This document shows positions 9,065 to 17,181 of a stretch of 64,000 bases of DNA, one piece after another. The first letter of the stretch is position 1. Each line of letters starts with the position of its first letter. The notes under the pieces are model-generated. The model saw only the letters and a program-made list of their open reading frames with translations, searched no databases and was not told where the DNA came from. Made by a program: the position numbers and the translations under genes. The DNA lies in assembly GCA_021816625.1 (NCBI GenBank), contig JAKAXM010000001.1, positions 62,001 to 126,000 of the forward strand, written 5' to 3'. Source of the stretch: Pseudomonadota bacterium. Its GTDB lineage: Bacteria > Pseudomonadota > Gammaproteobacteria > Acidiferrobacterales > Acidiferrobacteraceae.

Positions 9065-10794
9065 CAGGCCACCCCATAGACCGCGCGCAAGGCCTCTTCG
9101 GCGGTCGTTATTCCCTGGGCGGCCTGGGCCAGGGCCTCGGTGCGTAGTCGCCGGTAAGAAGGGACATTCAAGGCCGCGCGGTGAAAGCCCTCAGGGTCAC
9201 GCCGCTGCAACGCAAACATGAGCTCCTCGGTGATCTCAAGCAACTCATAGACACCGACGCGCCCCCGGTAACCCGTATGCTGACAGAAGGCGCAACCGCG
9301 GCCCCGGCGTAGCCGCAAAAGGGTATCGGCGCCCAAGACCTCGCTGAAGAGCGCGCGCTCGGCCGCAGTGGGGTCGGCCGGTTCACCGCAGCTATCGCAG
9401 ATCCGCCGGACGAGGCGCTGGGCCACCACCCCGCGCAAGGAGGCGGCGACCAAGTAAGGCTCGGCTCCCATGTCCATGAGCCGCAAAGCGCTGGATACGG
9501 CATCGTGGGTGTGCAGGCTCGATAACACGAGATGTCCCGTCATCGCCGCACGCAAGCCGATCTCTACTGTCTCGGTATCGCGCATCTCCCCGATCAGAAT
9601 GATATCCGGATCCTGCCGCAAAAAGGCCCGGAGGACACGTGCAAAAGACAGGTCGATCTTTGCATTCGTCTGGACTTGATTGACGCCGGCCAGGCGGTAT
9701 TCCACAGGGTCCTCGACCGTCAAGAGCTTGGCCGAGGGGACATTGAGTTCCTTGAGGGCACCATACAGGGTCGTGGTTTTGCCGCTACCGGTGGGCCCCG
9801 TTACGAGCACGAGGCCATGGGGCTTATGGATCAGGGCGCGCAAGCGGGCTAGAACCGGCGCGGGCATCCCTAAACGGTCCAACTCCAAGATGCCATTGGA
9901 TTGATTGAGGAGCCGCATGGCGACCGACTCGCCATGCTGCACAGGAACGGTCGAGAGCCGGACATCGATGACCGTATCACGAAAACGGACCTGACAACGG
10001 CCATCCTGCGGAAGCCGGCGTTCCGAGATGTCGAGCGCCGCCATGAGTTTTAGACGCGACACCAAGGCCTGCGCGATCTTACGATCGGCCGTGGTCTGGA
10101 CCCGCAGTTCCCCATCGATCCGGAAGCGCACCCGCACCGCGCTCTCGTCGGGCTCGATATGGATGTCCGAGGCGTTCACTTGTATGGCATCTTCGAATAT
10201 GGTCTGCAAAAGCTTGACCACCGGGGCGTCGTTTACGGCATCGGGCGCGCCCGGGGTCAGCCCGAGATCGATATCGTAGGCGGAGAGCTCCTGCTCGAGT
10301 TCGGCGGCAAGGCCGCTGATCTCCGCAGTACGCCGGTACACGACATCCAAGGCCTTCAAGAGATCACTCTCTTTGACGACCGCGAGTTTCAGGGGTTTTT
10401 GCAGGAAACGTGCGATCTCGTCATGGGCGAAGATATCGATGGGGTCGGCGAGCCCCACGAGCACGCCGTCGCCATCGTCACGCAAGGCCACCGCGCGAAA
10501 GCGGCGCGCATGGGCCTCGGGTATCAGCCGCACGACCTCCGGCACGAAGGTGTAGCGCCGCAGATCCACATAAGGGATGCGCAGCTGTCGCGACAAAAAA
10601 TCGAGCAGCGCGTCCTCAGTAAGGTATCCGTTTTCAATCAAGACCCGGCCCAGCCGGCGACCGCTTTTGCGCTGATCGGCAAGCGCTGTCTCGAGTTGCT
10701 CCTTGGAGATCACCTTGTGCTCGAGCAGCAGATCCCCAAGGCGGGCCTTGCGCGGGCGCGGTGCCGTCGATTCCGTCATGATTACCTCAGCCAT
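9064..10794 (-). CDS. mshE: MSHA pilus extension ATPase MshE with c-di-GMP-binding N-domain
   Basis: 576 residues. The N-terminal MshEN domain has two copies of the RLG-x2-L-x3-G/K-x-I/L pattern (RLGDLLLEHKVIS at 19-30, RLGRVLIENGYLT at 48-59), the c-di-GMP-binding signature described for MshE. Walker A GPTGSGKT is at 333-340, an Asp-box/Walker B region (DPDIILIGEMRD) follows near 396, and a zinc-type tetracysteine (CDSC...CAFC) lies near the C-terminus. It powers pilin polymerisation. ATG 10794 has AAGGAG eleven bases upstream; the Met at 10779 has GAGG and remains possible. Confidence 0.95.
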   Translation of the reverse strand: MAEVIMTESTAPRPRKARLGDLLLEHKVISKEQLETALADQRKSGRRLGRVLIENGYLTEDALLDFLSRQLRIPYVDLRRYTFVPEVVRLIPEAHARRFRAVALRDDGDGVLVGLADPIDIFAHDEIARFLQKPLKLAVVKESDLLKALDVVYRRTAEISGLAAELEQELSAYDIDLGLTPGAPDAVNDAPVVKLLQTIFEDAIQVNASDIHIEPDESAVRVRFRIDGELRVQTTADRKIAQALVSRLKLMAALDISERRLPQDGRCQVRFRDTVIDVRLSTVPVQHGESVAMRLLNQSNGILELDRLGMPAPVLARLRALIHKPHGLVLVTGPTGSGKTTTLYGALKELNVPSAKLLTVEDPVEYRLAGVNQVQTNAKIDLSFARVLRAFLRQDPDIILIGEMRDTETVEIGLRAAMTGHLVLSSLHTHDAVSSALRLMDMGAEPYLVAASLRGVVAQRLVRRICDSCGEPADPTAAERALFSEVLGADTLLRLRRGRGCAFCQHTGYRGRVGVYELLEITEELMFALQRRDPEGFHRAALNVPSYRRLRTEALAQAAQGITTAEEALRAVYGVA

Positions 10795-10861
10795 GGGGTT
10801 TGGGTCTCCTTAAGGTATAGCAAACGCACGGGCTCTGCCGGCGGCCAACCGCCGAAAGGTC

Positions 10862-11341
10862 CTATTGCTGGGCCCATGAGACCATCGCATAGGTGATTCG
10901 CCCGGGCTTCTTCAGTTGGCCGTGCTTGAACTTGGGCTTCTTGCGGACCTGCGCGTAGACGACGCGTGTGACCTGCCACCGGGCCCCTGAAGCGGCGCAC
11001 ACGGCCGTCGCCGCCACGGCGTAATAGTCGGTCGCGGTCTGGGTGACCGTCACCACGGGCGGGCAGCCGGGATTGGGTAGCGACGGGGTTTGCGCCGGCA
11101 GCGTCAAGGAGGCCGGCGGCAGCTGGCCCCAATAGTTCGTCTCCAGATAATAGACCCCGTACTGATCTGCGCTTTCCGCCGCCACGAAGGCCTGGCCGCC
11201 GCCATTCTGCAGCCCCCCGTCACCGGTCGCCGTGCCATAGAGAAAGGCCATGCCGGCCAACAGCAGGGCGCCGACCAGGACCAGGAAGACGAGGGCCACG
11301 AGCACAAAACCGGCTTGGGGGTGGCGGGGCTCAATATGCAT
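10862..11341 (-). CDS. mshP: MSHA minor component MshP (PilX-like)
   Basis: 159 residues starting MHIEPRHPQAGFVLVALVFLVLVG. This is an N-terminal hydrophobic helix preceded by a short charged leader with the GFVLV context typical of MshP/PilX, which lacks the classical FTLIE glutamate. It overlaps the 3' end of mshO by 11 bases. I place the start at 11341 because the helix is then correctly positioned. Probable tip or initiation subunit of the pilus. Confidence 0.8.
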   Translation of the reverse strand: MHIEPRHPQAGFVLVALVFLVLVGALLLAGMAFLYGTATGDGGLQNGGGQAFVAAESADQYGVYYLETNYWGQLPPASLTLPAQTPSLPNPGCPPVVTVTQTATDYYAVAATAVCAASGARWQVTRVVYAQVRKKPKFKHGQLKKPGRITYAMVSWAQQ

Positions 11342-11789
11342 AGGCCGCCACCTCCCCATACACCGGAAATTGCCCACCGCCGCCGGGACCCGCGTAGCGG
11401 AAGCTATAGGTCACGACATAGGGGTAAGAGGGGGAGGAGGCACCGAACGGGCAGGTGGCGGCCTGGATATCCCCGAGCAGCAAGACATTGTTCCGAAAGA
11501 GTTGGCCGCGGGCATAGCTATAGCTCGTGAGGAGCACGCCTTGGTCGTTGTACATATCCAGGGTGCAGGGGGCGCTGAGCTGCATCAGATAGGCGTTGCG
11601 CGCGTCCCATTGCAGGCGCGCGACCGCCGGCCCCGCCGCGCTCGCCAAATCCGCGCCTTGCGCGCTCACCGTGTAACTGGCAAAGAGGTGGACGAGCAGG
11701 GGGGCGGCCATGGCCATGAGCAGGGCCGTCAGCACCAGCGTGACGACCATCTCGATCAGGCTGAGCCCGGTTTCAGGTCGTGTAGACAT
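11331..11789 (-). CDS. mshO: MSHA minor pilin MshO (short form)
   Basis: 152-residue type IV prepilin-like protein. The leader MSTRPETG precedes the LSLIEMVV helix with the conserved Glu at +5. At 152 residues it is clearly shorter than MshO proteins of vibrios as I recall them (roughly 250 or more), but the reading frame is uninterrupted and ends normally inside mshP. It overlaps mshD by 17 bases. Two cysteines in the globular part could form a disulfide. Confidence 0.74.
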   Translation of the reverse strand: MSTRPETGLSLIEMVVTLVLTALLMAMAAPLLVHLFASYTVSAQGADLASAAGPAVARLQWDARNAYLMQLSAPCTLDMYNDQGVLLTSYSYARGQLFRNNVLLLGDIQAATCPFGASSPSYPYVVTYSFRYAGPGGGGQFPVYGEVAAYAY

Positions 11790-12174
11790 AGGACGTAAGG
11801 ATCAGACTCGGGCAGGCACCGCTTGCGCAGGTGACGGTTACGGTCACTTGATAGGCACTGTAGGTCACACCTTGGATCGTCTGGCTCGCCGCCGTAGTCC
11901 ACGTGGCGCTCGCCTGATAAGGACCGAAGGCCGTGGGATTTAACGTAAACGGGGCCAGGCCCAGCTCGCTCTGCAAGAGCTCGGTCTCCATGACCCCCTG
12001 ACCCACCCAGGCCATGGGCGCGGCCTGGTCATTGCTCGCATTGTGACGCGTAACATCGCCATACATCGCCATAAAACCCGCCCCCAGGATCGCCAACACC
12101 ACGATCACGACTATGAGCTCGATCAGGCTCACGCCCGCCACCTGGCGGCGCCGCGCAACCACCCGGGCGCTCAT
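11773..12174 (-). CDS. mshD: MSHA minor pilin MshD
   Basis: 133 residues. A basic leader (MSARVVARRRQVAG) precedes SLIELIVVIVVLAILGAGF, the class III prepilin N-terminal helix with Glu at +5; cleavage is expected after the Gly. The start at 12174 overlaps the mshC stop as ATGA. It fits the order mshC-D-O-P of minor pilins. Confidence 0.82.
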   Translation of the reverse strand: MSARVVARRRQVAGVSLIELIVVIVVLAILGAGFMAMYGDVTRHNASNDQAAPMAWVGQGVMETELLQSELGLAPFTLNPTAFGPYQASATWTTAASQTIQGVTYSAYQVTVTVTCASGACPSLILTSYVYTT

Positions 12175-12641
12175 GGCGGGCACGCGCCACCGCGGCGGCA
12201 CTCATAGGCATAGCCGGAGGCGGTCACATAGACTGCGACCGTCGATCCGCCGCCGGTCACCATAAAGGTCGTGGGCGCCGCGACGAAGGGCGCGCCCGGG
12301 CGGTTAAAGGTCACGGTAGCCGCGGGGCTCACCGTGACCCCCGCGGGCAACGCCACCACGAAGGTGGCCGGCTGCAGGCTCGGATTAGCCACCGGGGCCG
12401 TGACGCCCCCCGTGGTCTGCGTTACCGAAAACGACGTCGACCCCACCGTAAGGCTCGTCGGCACGCCCTGATTCTGGGTTAATGCCTCGGCGTAGCGGAT
12501 CGCCGCGAGCAGCTGATCGGCAGTGGTCTGGGCGCTGAATCCCGAGCGCCCGATGAAGCGCGGCGCAAGGACTGCCGCAAGCACCGCCGCGATGATCAGT
12601 GCCGCCACGAGTTCGATCAAGCTAAAGCCGCGCAGGGCCAC
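12171..12641 (-). CDS. mshC: MSHA minor pilin MshC, probable GTG start
   Basis: Prepilin with the signature GFSLIELVAALIIAAVLAAVL. The frame is open back to an ATG at 12737, but that would give an atypical 37-residue leader and would place the terminator hairpin (12665-12688) inside the gene. A GTG at 12641 gives the short leader MALRG directly before FSLIEL, with a GGGGGG stretch about five bases upstream. That start gives 156 residues. Two Cys near the C-terminus (ECRRGGAC) are typical of minor pilins. Confidence 0.75.
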   Translation of the reverse strand: MALRGFSLIELVAALIIAAVLAAVLAPRFIGRSGFSAQTTADQLLAAIRYAEALTQNQGVPTSLTVGSTSFSVTQTTGGVTAPVANPSLQPATFVVALPAGVTVSPAATVTFNRPGAPFVAAPTTFMVTGGGSTVAVYVTASGYAYECRRGGACPP

Positions 12642-12664
12642 CGGGGCCCCCCGGACATAAAGAA

Positions 12665-12688
12665 GGCGGAGGCCGTGCGGCCTCCGCC
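12665..12688 (-). terminator. Intrinsic terminator/attenuator after the major pilin gene
   Basis: A perfect 10-bp stem with a 4-base loop (GGCGGAGGCC, GCAC, GGCCTCCGCC on the minus strand) is followed by TTCTTTAT. It lies 66 bases after the mshA stop and just before mshC. Such a hairpin between pilin and minor-pilin genes is expected to lower downstream expression, so that the major pilin is made in excess. Confidence 0.72.
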
Positions 12689-12753
12689 CCGGTGGTACTG
12701 TCCTTAGGCTGAGCATGGGATGAGGCCGGGCCCGCACGAGCGGGCCCTGCGTC

Positions 12754-13239
12754 TTAACAGCTGCCCGTGCTCGCCGCGACGGTGGGGGTCGCGCCGGCCG
12801 CGGCAGCGGCGGTATAGTCCACTACACAGCCCGTGGTCGAGACCGCAGTGCCCCCCGCCGGCGTATAGGCAAAGGTCGAGGGCGTGCCCGACGTAAACGT
12901 GAACGGGAAGTTGTTCGTGGCGGTGGCGGAGCCGTCCTGCAGGGCCGCTAGTATCCCGCCGGACGAGCCATCGGGATAGCCATAGGCCGTCTTAACCGTT
13001 GTGCCATCCGGCAGGGTGAGGGTGCCGGTGGCGGCGGTCGCCAAACCCTTGACCTCGGCCAAGGCATGGACCATGTCCGCAGCCTCCGTCACCGAGCCGC
13101 TTAGGCCGTTAACCACTGAGCTCCGGGCATCCGAGCTCAAGCCCATGAATTTCGGGAGGGCGACCGCGGCCAGGATGCCGAGAATGATGATGACCACGAC
13201 CAATTCAATTAAGGTAAAGCCTGATTGCTGCCGCTTCAT
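12754..13239 (-). CDS. mshA: MSHA major pilin MshA
   Basis: 161 residues. The prepilin leader MKRQQSG and the helix FTLIELVVVIIILGILAAVALPKF are a textbook type IVa prepilin N-terminus. The C-terminus has a disulfide-loop pair (GCVVDY...TGSC), and the composition is rich in Ala, Thr, Gly and Ser as in surface pilins. ATG 13239 has GAGGGG upstream. It is the first gene of the msh transcription unit here, and a terminator separates it from mshC. Confidence 0.92.
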   Translation of the reverse strand: MKRQQSGFTLIELVVVIIILGILAAVALPKFMGLSSDARSSVVNGLSGSVTEAADMVHALAEVKGLATAATGTLTLPDGTTVKTAYGYPDGSSGGILAALQDGSATATNNFPFTFTSGTPSTFAYTPAGGTAVSTTGCVVDYTAAAAAGATPTVAASTGSC

Positions 13240-13530
13240 GATGAGATCCCCTCTCCACAAGGTTTAAGATGCGATGACGGGCCGCGTTACGGGGCGGCCG
13301 GCCGTGTCGGTTTTACGTCACTGCCCGAAGTCATGCAGAAAGCGTGCCGGGCCGTGCCATAGCCGCGCGAGACAAGCGGCCCCGGCGCCGAGAAAGACTG
13401 CCTGTTTCGGAGCCGCGCGTCCAGTCTCGGCGCGAGCGACCCCGCCGCCTGCGGCGGACGCGCCCGCTTGTCCCTCGAATCCGGGGGGCATGGCCTTACT
13501 TATAAACGTAGTTAACGATAGCGAGCACTT
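13240..13530. other. Divergent intergenic region between mshA and trmL
   Basis: 291 bases without a supported gene. The part next to trmL (13495-13530) is AT-richer (ACTTATAAACGTAGTTAACG) and probably carries the trmL promoter. The part next to mshA should hold the mshA promoter, but I find no convincing -10/-35 pair; a sigma54-like TGGCAC element was considered and rejected on spacing. Confidence 0.5.
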
Positions 13531-14007
13531 ATGAATGATGGCGGCTTCCACGTCGTCTTGTATGAACCCGAGATACCGCCCAATACGGGTAACGTCATCC
13601 GCTTGTGTGCCAATACGGGTGCCACGCTGCACCTCATCGCCCCCCTGGGCTTCCAGCTGGAAGACCGGCTCTTGCGCCGCGCCGGCCTCGATTACCACGA
13701 ATGGGTGACGCTGCGCGTCCATGACAGCCTCGCGGCCTTCCTGAAGGCCGTCCAGCCGCCGCGGGTGTGGGCGTTCACGACCAAGGCCGCGCGGCCGTAT
13801 ACGCAGGCGGGCTATACGCCGGGGGACGCCTTGTTGTTCGGGCCGGAGACCCGCGGCCTGCCACCCGAGGTCCTCGCCCGGTTCGCCCCCGAACAGCGCC
13901 TGCGCCTGCCCATGCGGCCGGGCAATCGCAGCCTGAACCTATCGAACGCGGTGGCGGTAGCGGTCTTCGAGGCCTGGCGCCAGCAGGATTTCGCAGGCGG
14001 GCTCTAA
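13531..14007 (+). CDS. trmL: tRNA (cytidine/uridine-2'-O-)-methyltransferase TrmL
   Basis: 158-residue SPOUT (knotted) methyltransferase that 2'-O-methylates the wobble base 34 of certain leucine tRNAs. Family marks: LYEPEIPPNTGNVIRLCANTG near the start, LLFGPETRGLP, and the C-terminal knot motif LPMRPGNRSLNLSNAVAVAVFEAWRQ. Full length for the family. Stands alone, divergent from mshA. Confidence 0.95.
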   Translation: MNDGGFHVVLYEPEIPPNTGNVIRLCANTGATLHLIAPLGFQLEDRLLRRAGLDYHEWVTLRVHDSLAAFLKAVQPPRVWAFTTKAARPYTQAGYTPGDALLFGPETRGLPPEVLARFAPEQRLRLPMRPGNRSLNLSNAVAVAVFEAWRQQDFAGGL

Positions 14008-14074
14008 GGCTGGAAAGTGGCCGGCGCGCCCCCATATCAAAGGCCGGGATGCCCGACCGTCTGGAGGAATGCGC

Positions 14075-14506
14075 ATGGCCGTCACACAGCTCGTCTGCCC
14101 GCACTGCGGACAGAAGAACCGGGTCCCCGGTGAGCGTCTGGATCAAAACCCGCAATGCGGGAATTGTCACCGCGCCCTCATTACCGGGGAACCGATCAAT
14201 GTCGACGAATCGGGGTTCACTCGACACATCACCGGCGACGAGTTGCCGGTGCTGGTCGACTTCTGGGCCCCCTGGTGCGGACCGTGCCGCATGATGGCAC
14301 CGGCCTTTGCGCAGGCCGCTGCCGACCTCAAGCTCAAGGCCCGCTTCGTAAAGGTCAACACCGAGGAACAGCAGGCGCTGGCTGGGCGCTACAACATCCG
14401 CAGCATCCCGACCCTTGCGCTCTTCAAGGGCGGCCGCGAGGTCGCGCGCATGGCGGGGGCCCTGGACGCCGCGCGCCTCAAGGGCTGGATTGCCCCGCAT
14501 CTCTAG
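14075..14506 (+). CDS. trxC: Thioredoxin 2 (zinc-binding)
   Basis: 143 residues. An N-terminal zinc ribbon (CPHC and CGNC, residues 8-31) precedes a thioredoxin domain with the WCGPC active site. The ATG at 14075 lies seven bases after GGAGG and is preferred to the ATG six bases earlier, which would be too close to it. Cytoplasmic disulfide reductase, often tied to oxidative-stress defence. Confidence 0.94.
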   Translation: MAVTQLVCPHCGQKNRVPGERLDQNPQCGNCHRALITGEPINVDESGFTRHITGDELPVLVDFWAPWCGPCRMMAPAFAQAAADLKLKARFVKVNTEEQQALAGRYNIRSIPTLALFKGGREVARMAGALDAARLKGWIAPHL

Positions 14507-14660
14507 CGCGCCGTACCGTCCGGTGGGCGGCGCCACCCGAATGGGAATTGGCCGCGGGCCGGACCGGCCGGTCATGCTGGCGGGCAAGCGCGGCGGGCAT
14601 GAGCGCGAATGCCGGGGCGCTCAAGCAGGCCCAGAATAAGACGGCAAAGGCAAAGCGCAT
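14478..14660 (-). CDS. Small secreted or periplasmic peptide, unknown
   Basis: 60-residue ORF with a textbook signal peptide: MRFAFAVLFWACLSAPAFA, hydrophobic core and Ala-x-Ala cleavage site. CAGGAGG lies six bases before the ATG, and a TATACT -10-like box lies in 14702-14720 on the minus strand. The mature part is only ~41 residues, basic (many Arg/His) and without cysteine. The 3' end overlaps convergent trxC by 29 bases. I do not recognise the product; the translation signals are much better than expected by chance. Confidence 0.5.
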   Translation of the reverse strand: MRFAFAVLFWACLSAPAFALMPAALARQHDRPVRPAANSHSGGAAHRTVRRARDAGQSSP

Positions 14661-14735
14661 GGCAGTCCTCCTGTCTTTGCAGTAAGCCCGACGGCTGTAT
14701 CAGTCAGTATAGACGAAATCGCGGGCGTTACGCGG

Positions 14736-15743
14736 TCACGCCCCGTCGCCGCCTACGATCACGAGCGTGCGACCCATGCGTTCGCCGCGTCGCAGGGCCG
14801 CAAGGGCGGTGGTGAGGCCCTCGCGGTGGAGCGGCGGCGCAATCAGGGCCAAATCCGGCAGACGCCAGACGGTCGCAAGCCGCGCCCACAGGGTCTCGCG
14901 CAGCGCTCGCGGGCACTGCACCGAGTCTATCCCGATGAGCCGGGCCGCGCGCAGGATGAAGGGGAACACGGAGCTCGTAAAATCCGTGCCCGCGACCATG
15001 CCGCAGGTGGCCACGGTCCCGCCATAACCGACCTCCCGCAAGACCTGCGCCAGGATCGGACCGCCCACGGTATCGATAGCGCCGGCCCAACGGATCTTGT
15101 GGAGGGGTTTGACGGGGCCTTGGCCGTCGCGTTCGGCCGTCACGACCGCCGCCGCCCCGCGGGCCGTGAGCACGCTCGCGGCCTCCGGCTTGCGGGTCTG
15201 GGCGACGACCCGAAACCCGAGGTGGGCGAGCAGCATGACAGCGAGCATCCCGACCCCACCGGTCGCGCCGGTGACGAGCACCTCGCCGCGGCCCGGGTCG
15301 AGCCCGGCGTCGAGGAGCGCGGTGACCGATAGCGCGGCGGTGAGTCCTGCGGTACCGAGGATCATGCTGTCGCGAGGACTGAGGCCCGCCGGGATCGGTA
15401 GCAGCCACTCGGCCGGGAGGCGGACATAATCGCCATAGCCACCCCAAATCTCGGTCCCCAGGCCATAACCCGTCACCAGCATAGGGCCCGCGGCCTCCTC
15501 GCCCACCACATAGCCGCAGGCATCGATGCCGGGCACATGGGGAAGGGTCTTGACGATGCCCGGCGCCGCCTGCGCGGCCAAAGCGTCTTTGTAGTTGAGG
15601 CTCGAATAACAGACGCGTAGCAGGACCCCAGACGTCCCCAGTTCACGGATATCGCGCCGCAGGAGACCCGCCCTGAGCCCGCCGGCGGGCTCACGGTCCA
15701 CGACATAGGCCTGAAAAAACCGGGGTGCCGAGGCGGAGGTCAC
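14736..15743 (-). CDS. acuI: Acrylyl-CoA reductase AcuI / YhdH-type NADPH oxidoreductase
   Basis: 335-residue medium-chain dehydrogenase/reductase without the zinc-ligand pattern. It has the YhdH/AcuI start (FFQAYVVDREPAGG), the SSLNYKDALAA segment, HVPGIDACGYVV, and the nucleotide-binding motif VTGATGGVGMLAV. Family members reduce acryloyl-CoA or related alpha,beta-unsaturated carbonyls with NADPH. The substrate here is not determined by context. It follows rpiA at a 12-base distance, same strand. Confidence 0.85.
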   Translation of the reverse strand: MTSASAPRFFQAYVVDREPAGGLRAGLLRRDIRELGTSGVLLRVCYSSLNYKDALAAQAAPGIVKTLPHVPGIDACGYVVGEEAAGPMLVTGYGLGTEIWGGYGDYVRLPAEWLLPIPAGLSPRDSMILGTAGLTAALSVTALLDAGLDPGRGEVLVTGATGGVGMLAVMLLAHLGFRVVAQTRKPEAASVLTARGAAAVVTAERDGQGPVKPLHKIRWAGAIDTVGGPILAQVLREVGYGGTVATCGMVAGTDFTSSVFPFILRAARLIGIDSVQCPRALRETLWARLATVWRLPDLALIAPPLHREGLTTALAALRRGERMGRTLVIVGGDGA

Positions 15744-15755
15744 CGCCCCTACGTC

Positions 15756-16409
15756 CTAGAGGCGGCGCACACCGCTTGGGGTGCCGAGCAGCAGGATATC
15801 GGCACCGCGACGGGCGAACAAGCCATTCGTGACGACCCCTGTGATCTGATTGAGGCGCTCCTCGAGGGCCCAGGGATCCAGGATCTTCAGGCCATGGACA
15901 TCGAGGATGATGTTGCCATTGTCGGTCTTTACGCCCTGTCGCCAGACCGGCTCGCCCCCCAAGGTCACGATCTCGCGCGCGACCAGGCTGCGCGCCATCG
16001 GTATGACCTCTACGGGCAGAGGGAAGCGCCCGAGGACGTCGACGAGTTTGCCCTCGTCTGCGATACACACGAAGGTCCGGCTCGCCGCCGCCACGATCTT
16101 CTCCCGGGTGAGCGCCCCGCCGCCGCCCTTGATGAGGGCGCGCTGGGCAGTCGCCTCGTCGGCGCCATCCACGTACACCGCGAGCGTCCCGGCATCATTG
16201 AGATCGAGTACCGGTATGCCATGTCGCTTCAAGCGCTCGGCCGTAGCGACCGAACTCGCCACGGCGCCCTCGAGACGTCCTTTGAGGCTCGCCAACTCGT
16301 CTATGAAGTAATTGGCCGTGCTACCGGTCCCGACCCCGATTACGCCCTCCCGGGGCACGAATTCCAGGGCCGCGTGCGCGGCGGCCTTTTTCATGTCGTC
16401 TTGCGTCAT
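15756..16409 (-). CDS. rpiA: Ribose-5-phosphate isomerase A
   Basis: 217 residues. Interconverts ribose 5-phosphate and ribulose 5-phosphate, feeding the pentose phosphate and Calvin cycles. Shows the family motifs [37 protein letters not shown] with the catalytic Asp/Glu/Lys residues, and [20 protein letters not shown]. Start taken at ATG 16409 (MTQDDMKK), where RpiA normally begins. Confidence 0.95.
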   Translation of the reverse strand: MTQDDMKKAAAHAALEFVPREGVIGVGTGSTANYFIDELASLKGRLEGAVASSVATAERLKRHGIPVLDLNDAGTLAVYVDGADEATAQRALIKGGGGALTREKIVAAASRTFVCIADEGKLVDVLGRFPLPVEVIPMARSLVAREIVTLGGEPVWRQGVKTDNGNIILDVHGLKILDPWALEERLNQITGVVTNGLFARRGADILLLGTPSGVRRL

Positions 16410-16630
16410 CGGTCCAGGATACCTGGAGCCCATGACGAATAAAAGTCCAGGCCGGAACCCGTGGCGGGCGCATCCGGTCAAAGACCCTGGGCACCGCTAC
16501 CGCAACAGGATGAAATCGCAGGAGGCGCGCAGCACCACAAAGACCCTAGGCGCGGGGTGCGCGCACGGATAGCCCGGAGGGCGGCGGACCGGCCGTGCGC
16601 TCGAACCATGGATGGGAGGACCGACAGCCG

Positions 16631-17173
16631 ATGAGCATAGGCATAAAGGGGGGGCGCGCAGCGCGCGCCCAGGGGGCCGGCACGCGACGCATTCCAGGGC
16701 CTGTCAAGGGCCTTATTCTCATGCTCGGGCTCGGCGGCCCGGGGCTTGCGAGCGCGGCACTGGTGCTGGGTACGGGCCTTGGCATCGCCAACGAGCCGGG
16801 CCCTAAATTTGGCGTCGACGCCATGCTGTATTACACAGGCCATGCGTGGGAAGCGGGCTACTTAAACGAGGGCGTCAATCATGGGACGGATGGCGTATTC
16901 GTTCAATTTCGGCTCACGCGGCCGATCTCCCGTCGCTTGCGCGTGGTCATGGCGCTCGGGCCCGAGGTCCTCAATACCACCCACGATATCCGTCCCGGGG
17001 TCCGTACCAACGGCTACCACCCGTCGCTACTCGTATCTCTTTCGAGTTCCTATCGCGTGAACCGGCGCTGGCGATTGGGGGTGCGCTGGAACCACATCAC
17101 CTTTCAGCAATCGGCGCGCTTTGGTTACCGCGACGCGGACATGGTGGTCTTCACCGTCGGTTATGGGTGGTAG
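16631..17173 (+). CDS. Outer-membrane beta-barrel protein (PagL-like topology), unknown function
   Basis: 180 residues. A basic N-terminus precedes a hydrophobic signal segment (GLILMLGLGGPGLASAAL), then an alternating beta-barrel pattern ending in an aromatic residue (VVFTVGYGW). Size and the near-C-terminal WNHITFQQSARFGYRDAD recall lipid A 3-O-deacylase-type barrels, but the canonical His-x-Ser...Glu arrangement is not evident, so I give no enzymatic call. GGGAGG eleven bases upstream supports ATG 16631. Confidence 0.7.
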   Translation: MSIGIKGGRAARAQGAGTRRIPGPVKGLILMLGLGGPGLASAALVLGTGLGIANEPGPKFGVDAMLYYTGHAWEAGYLNEGVNHGTDGVFVQFRLTRPISRRLRVVMALGPEVLNTTHDIRPGVRTNGYHPSLLVSLSSSYRVNRRWRLGVRWNHITFQQSARFGYRDADMVVFTVGYGW

Positions 17174-17181
17174 AGCGGCCG

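Noticed and set aside
13345-13365. Sigma54-like element (minus strand TGGCACGGCCCGGCA) upstream of mshA
   Set aside because: The GG and GC dinucleotides are one base too close for the -24/-12 spacing and the -12 half lacks TTGC.
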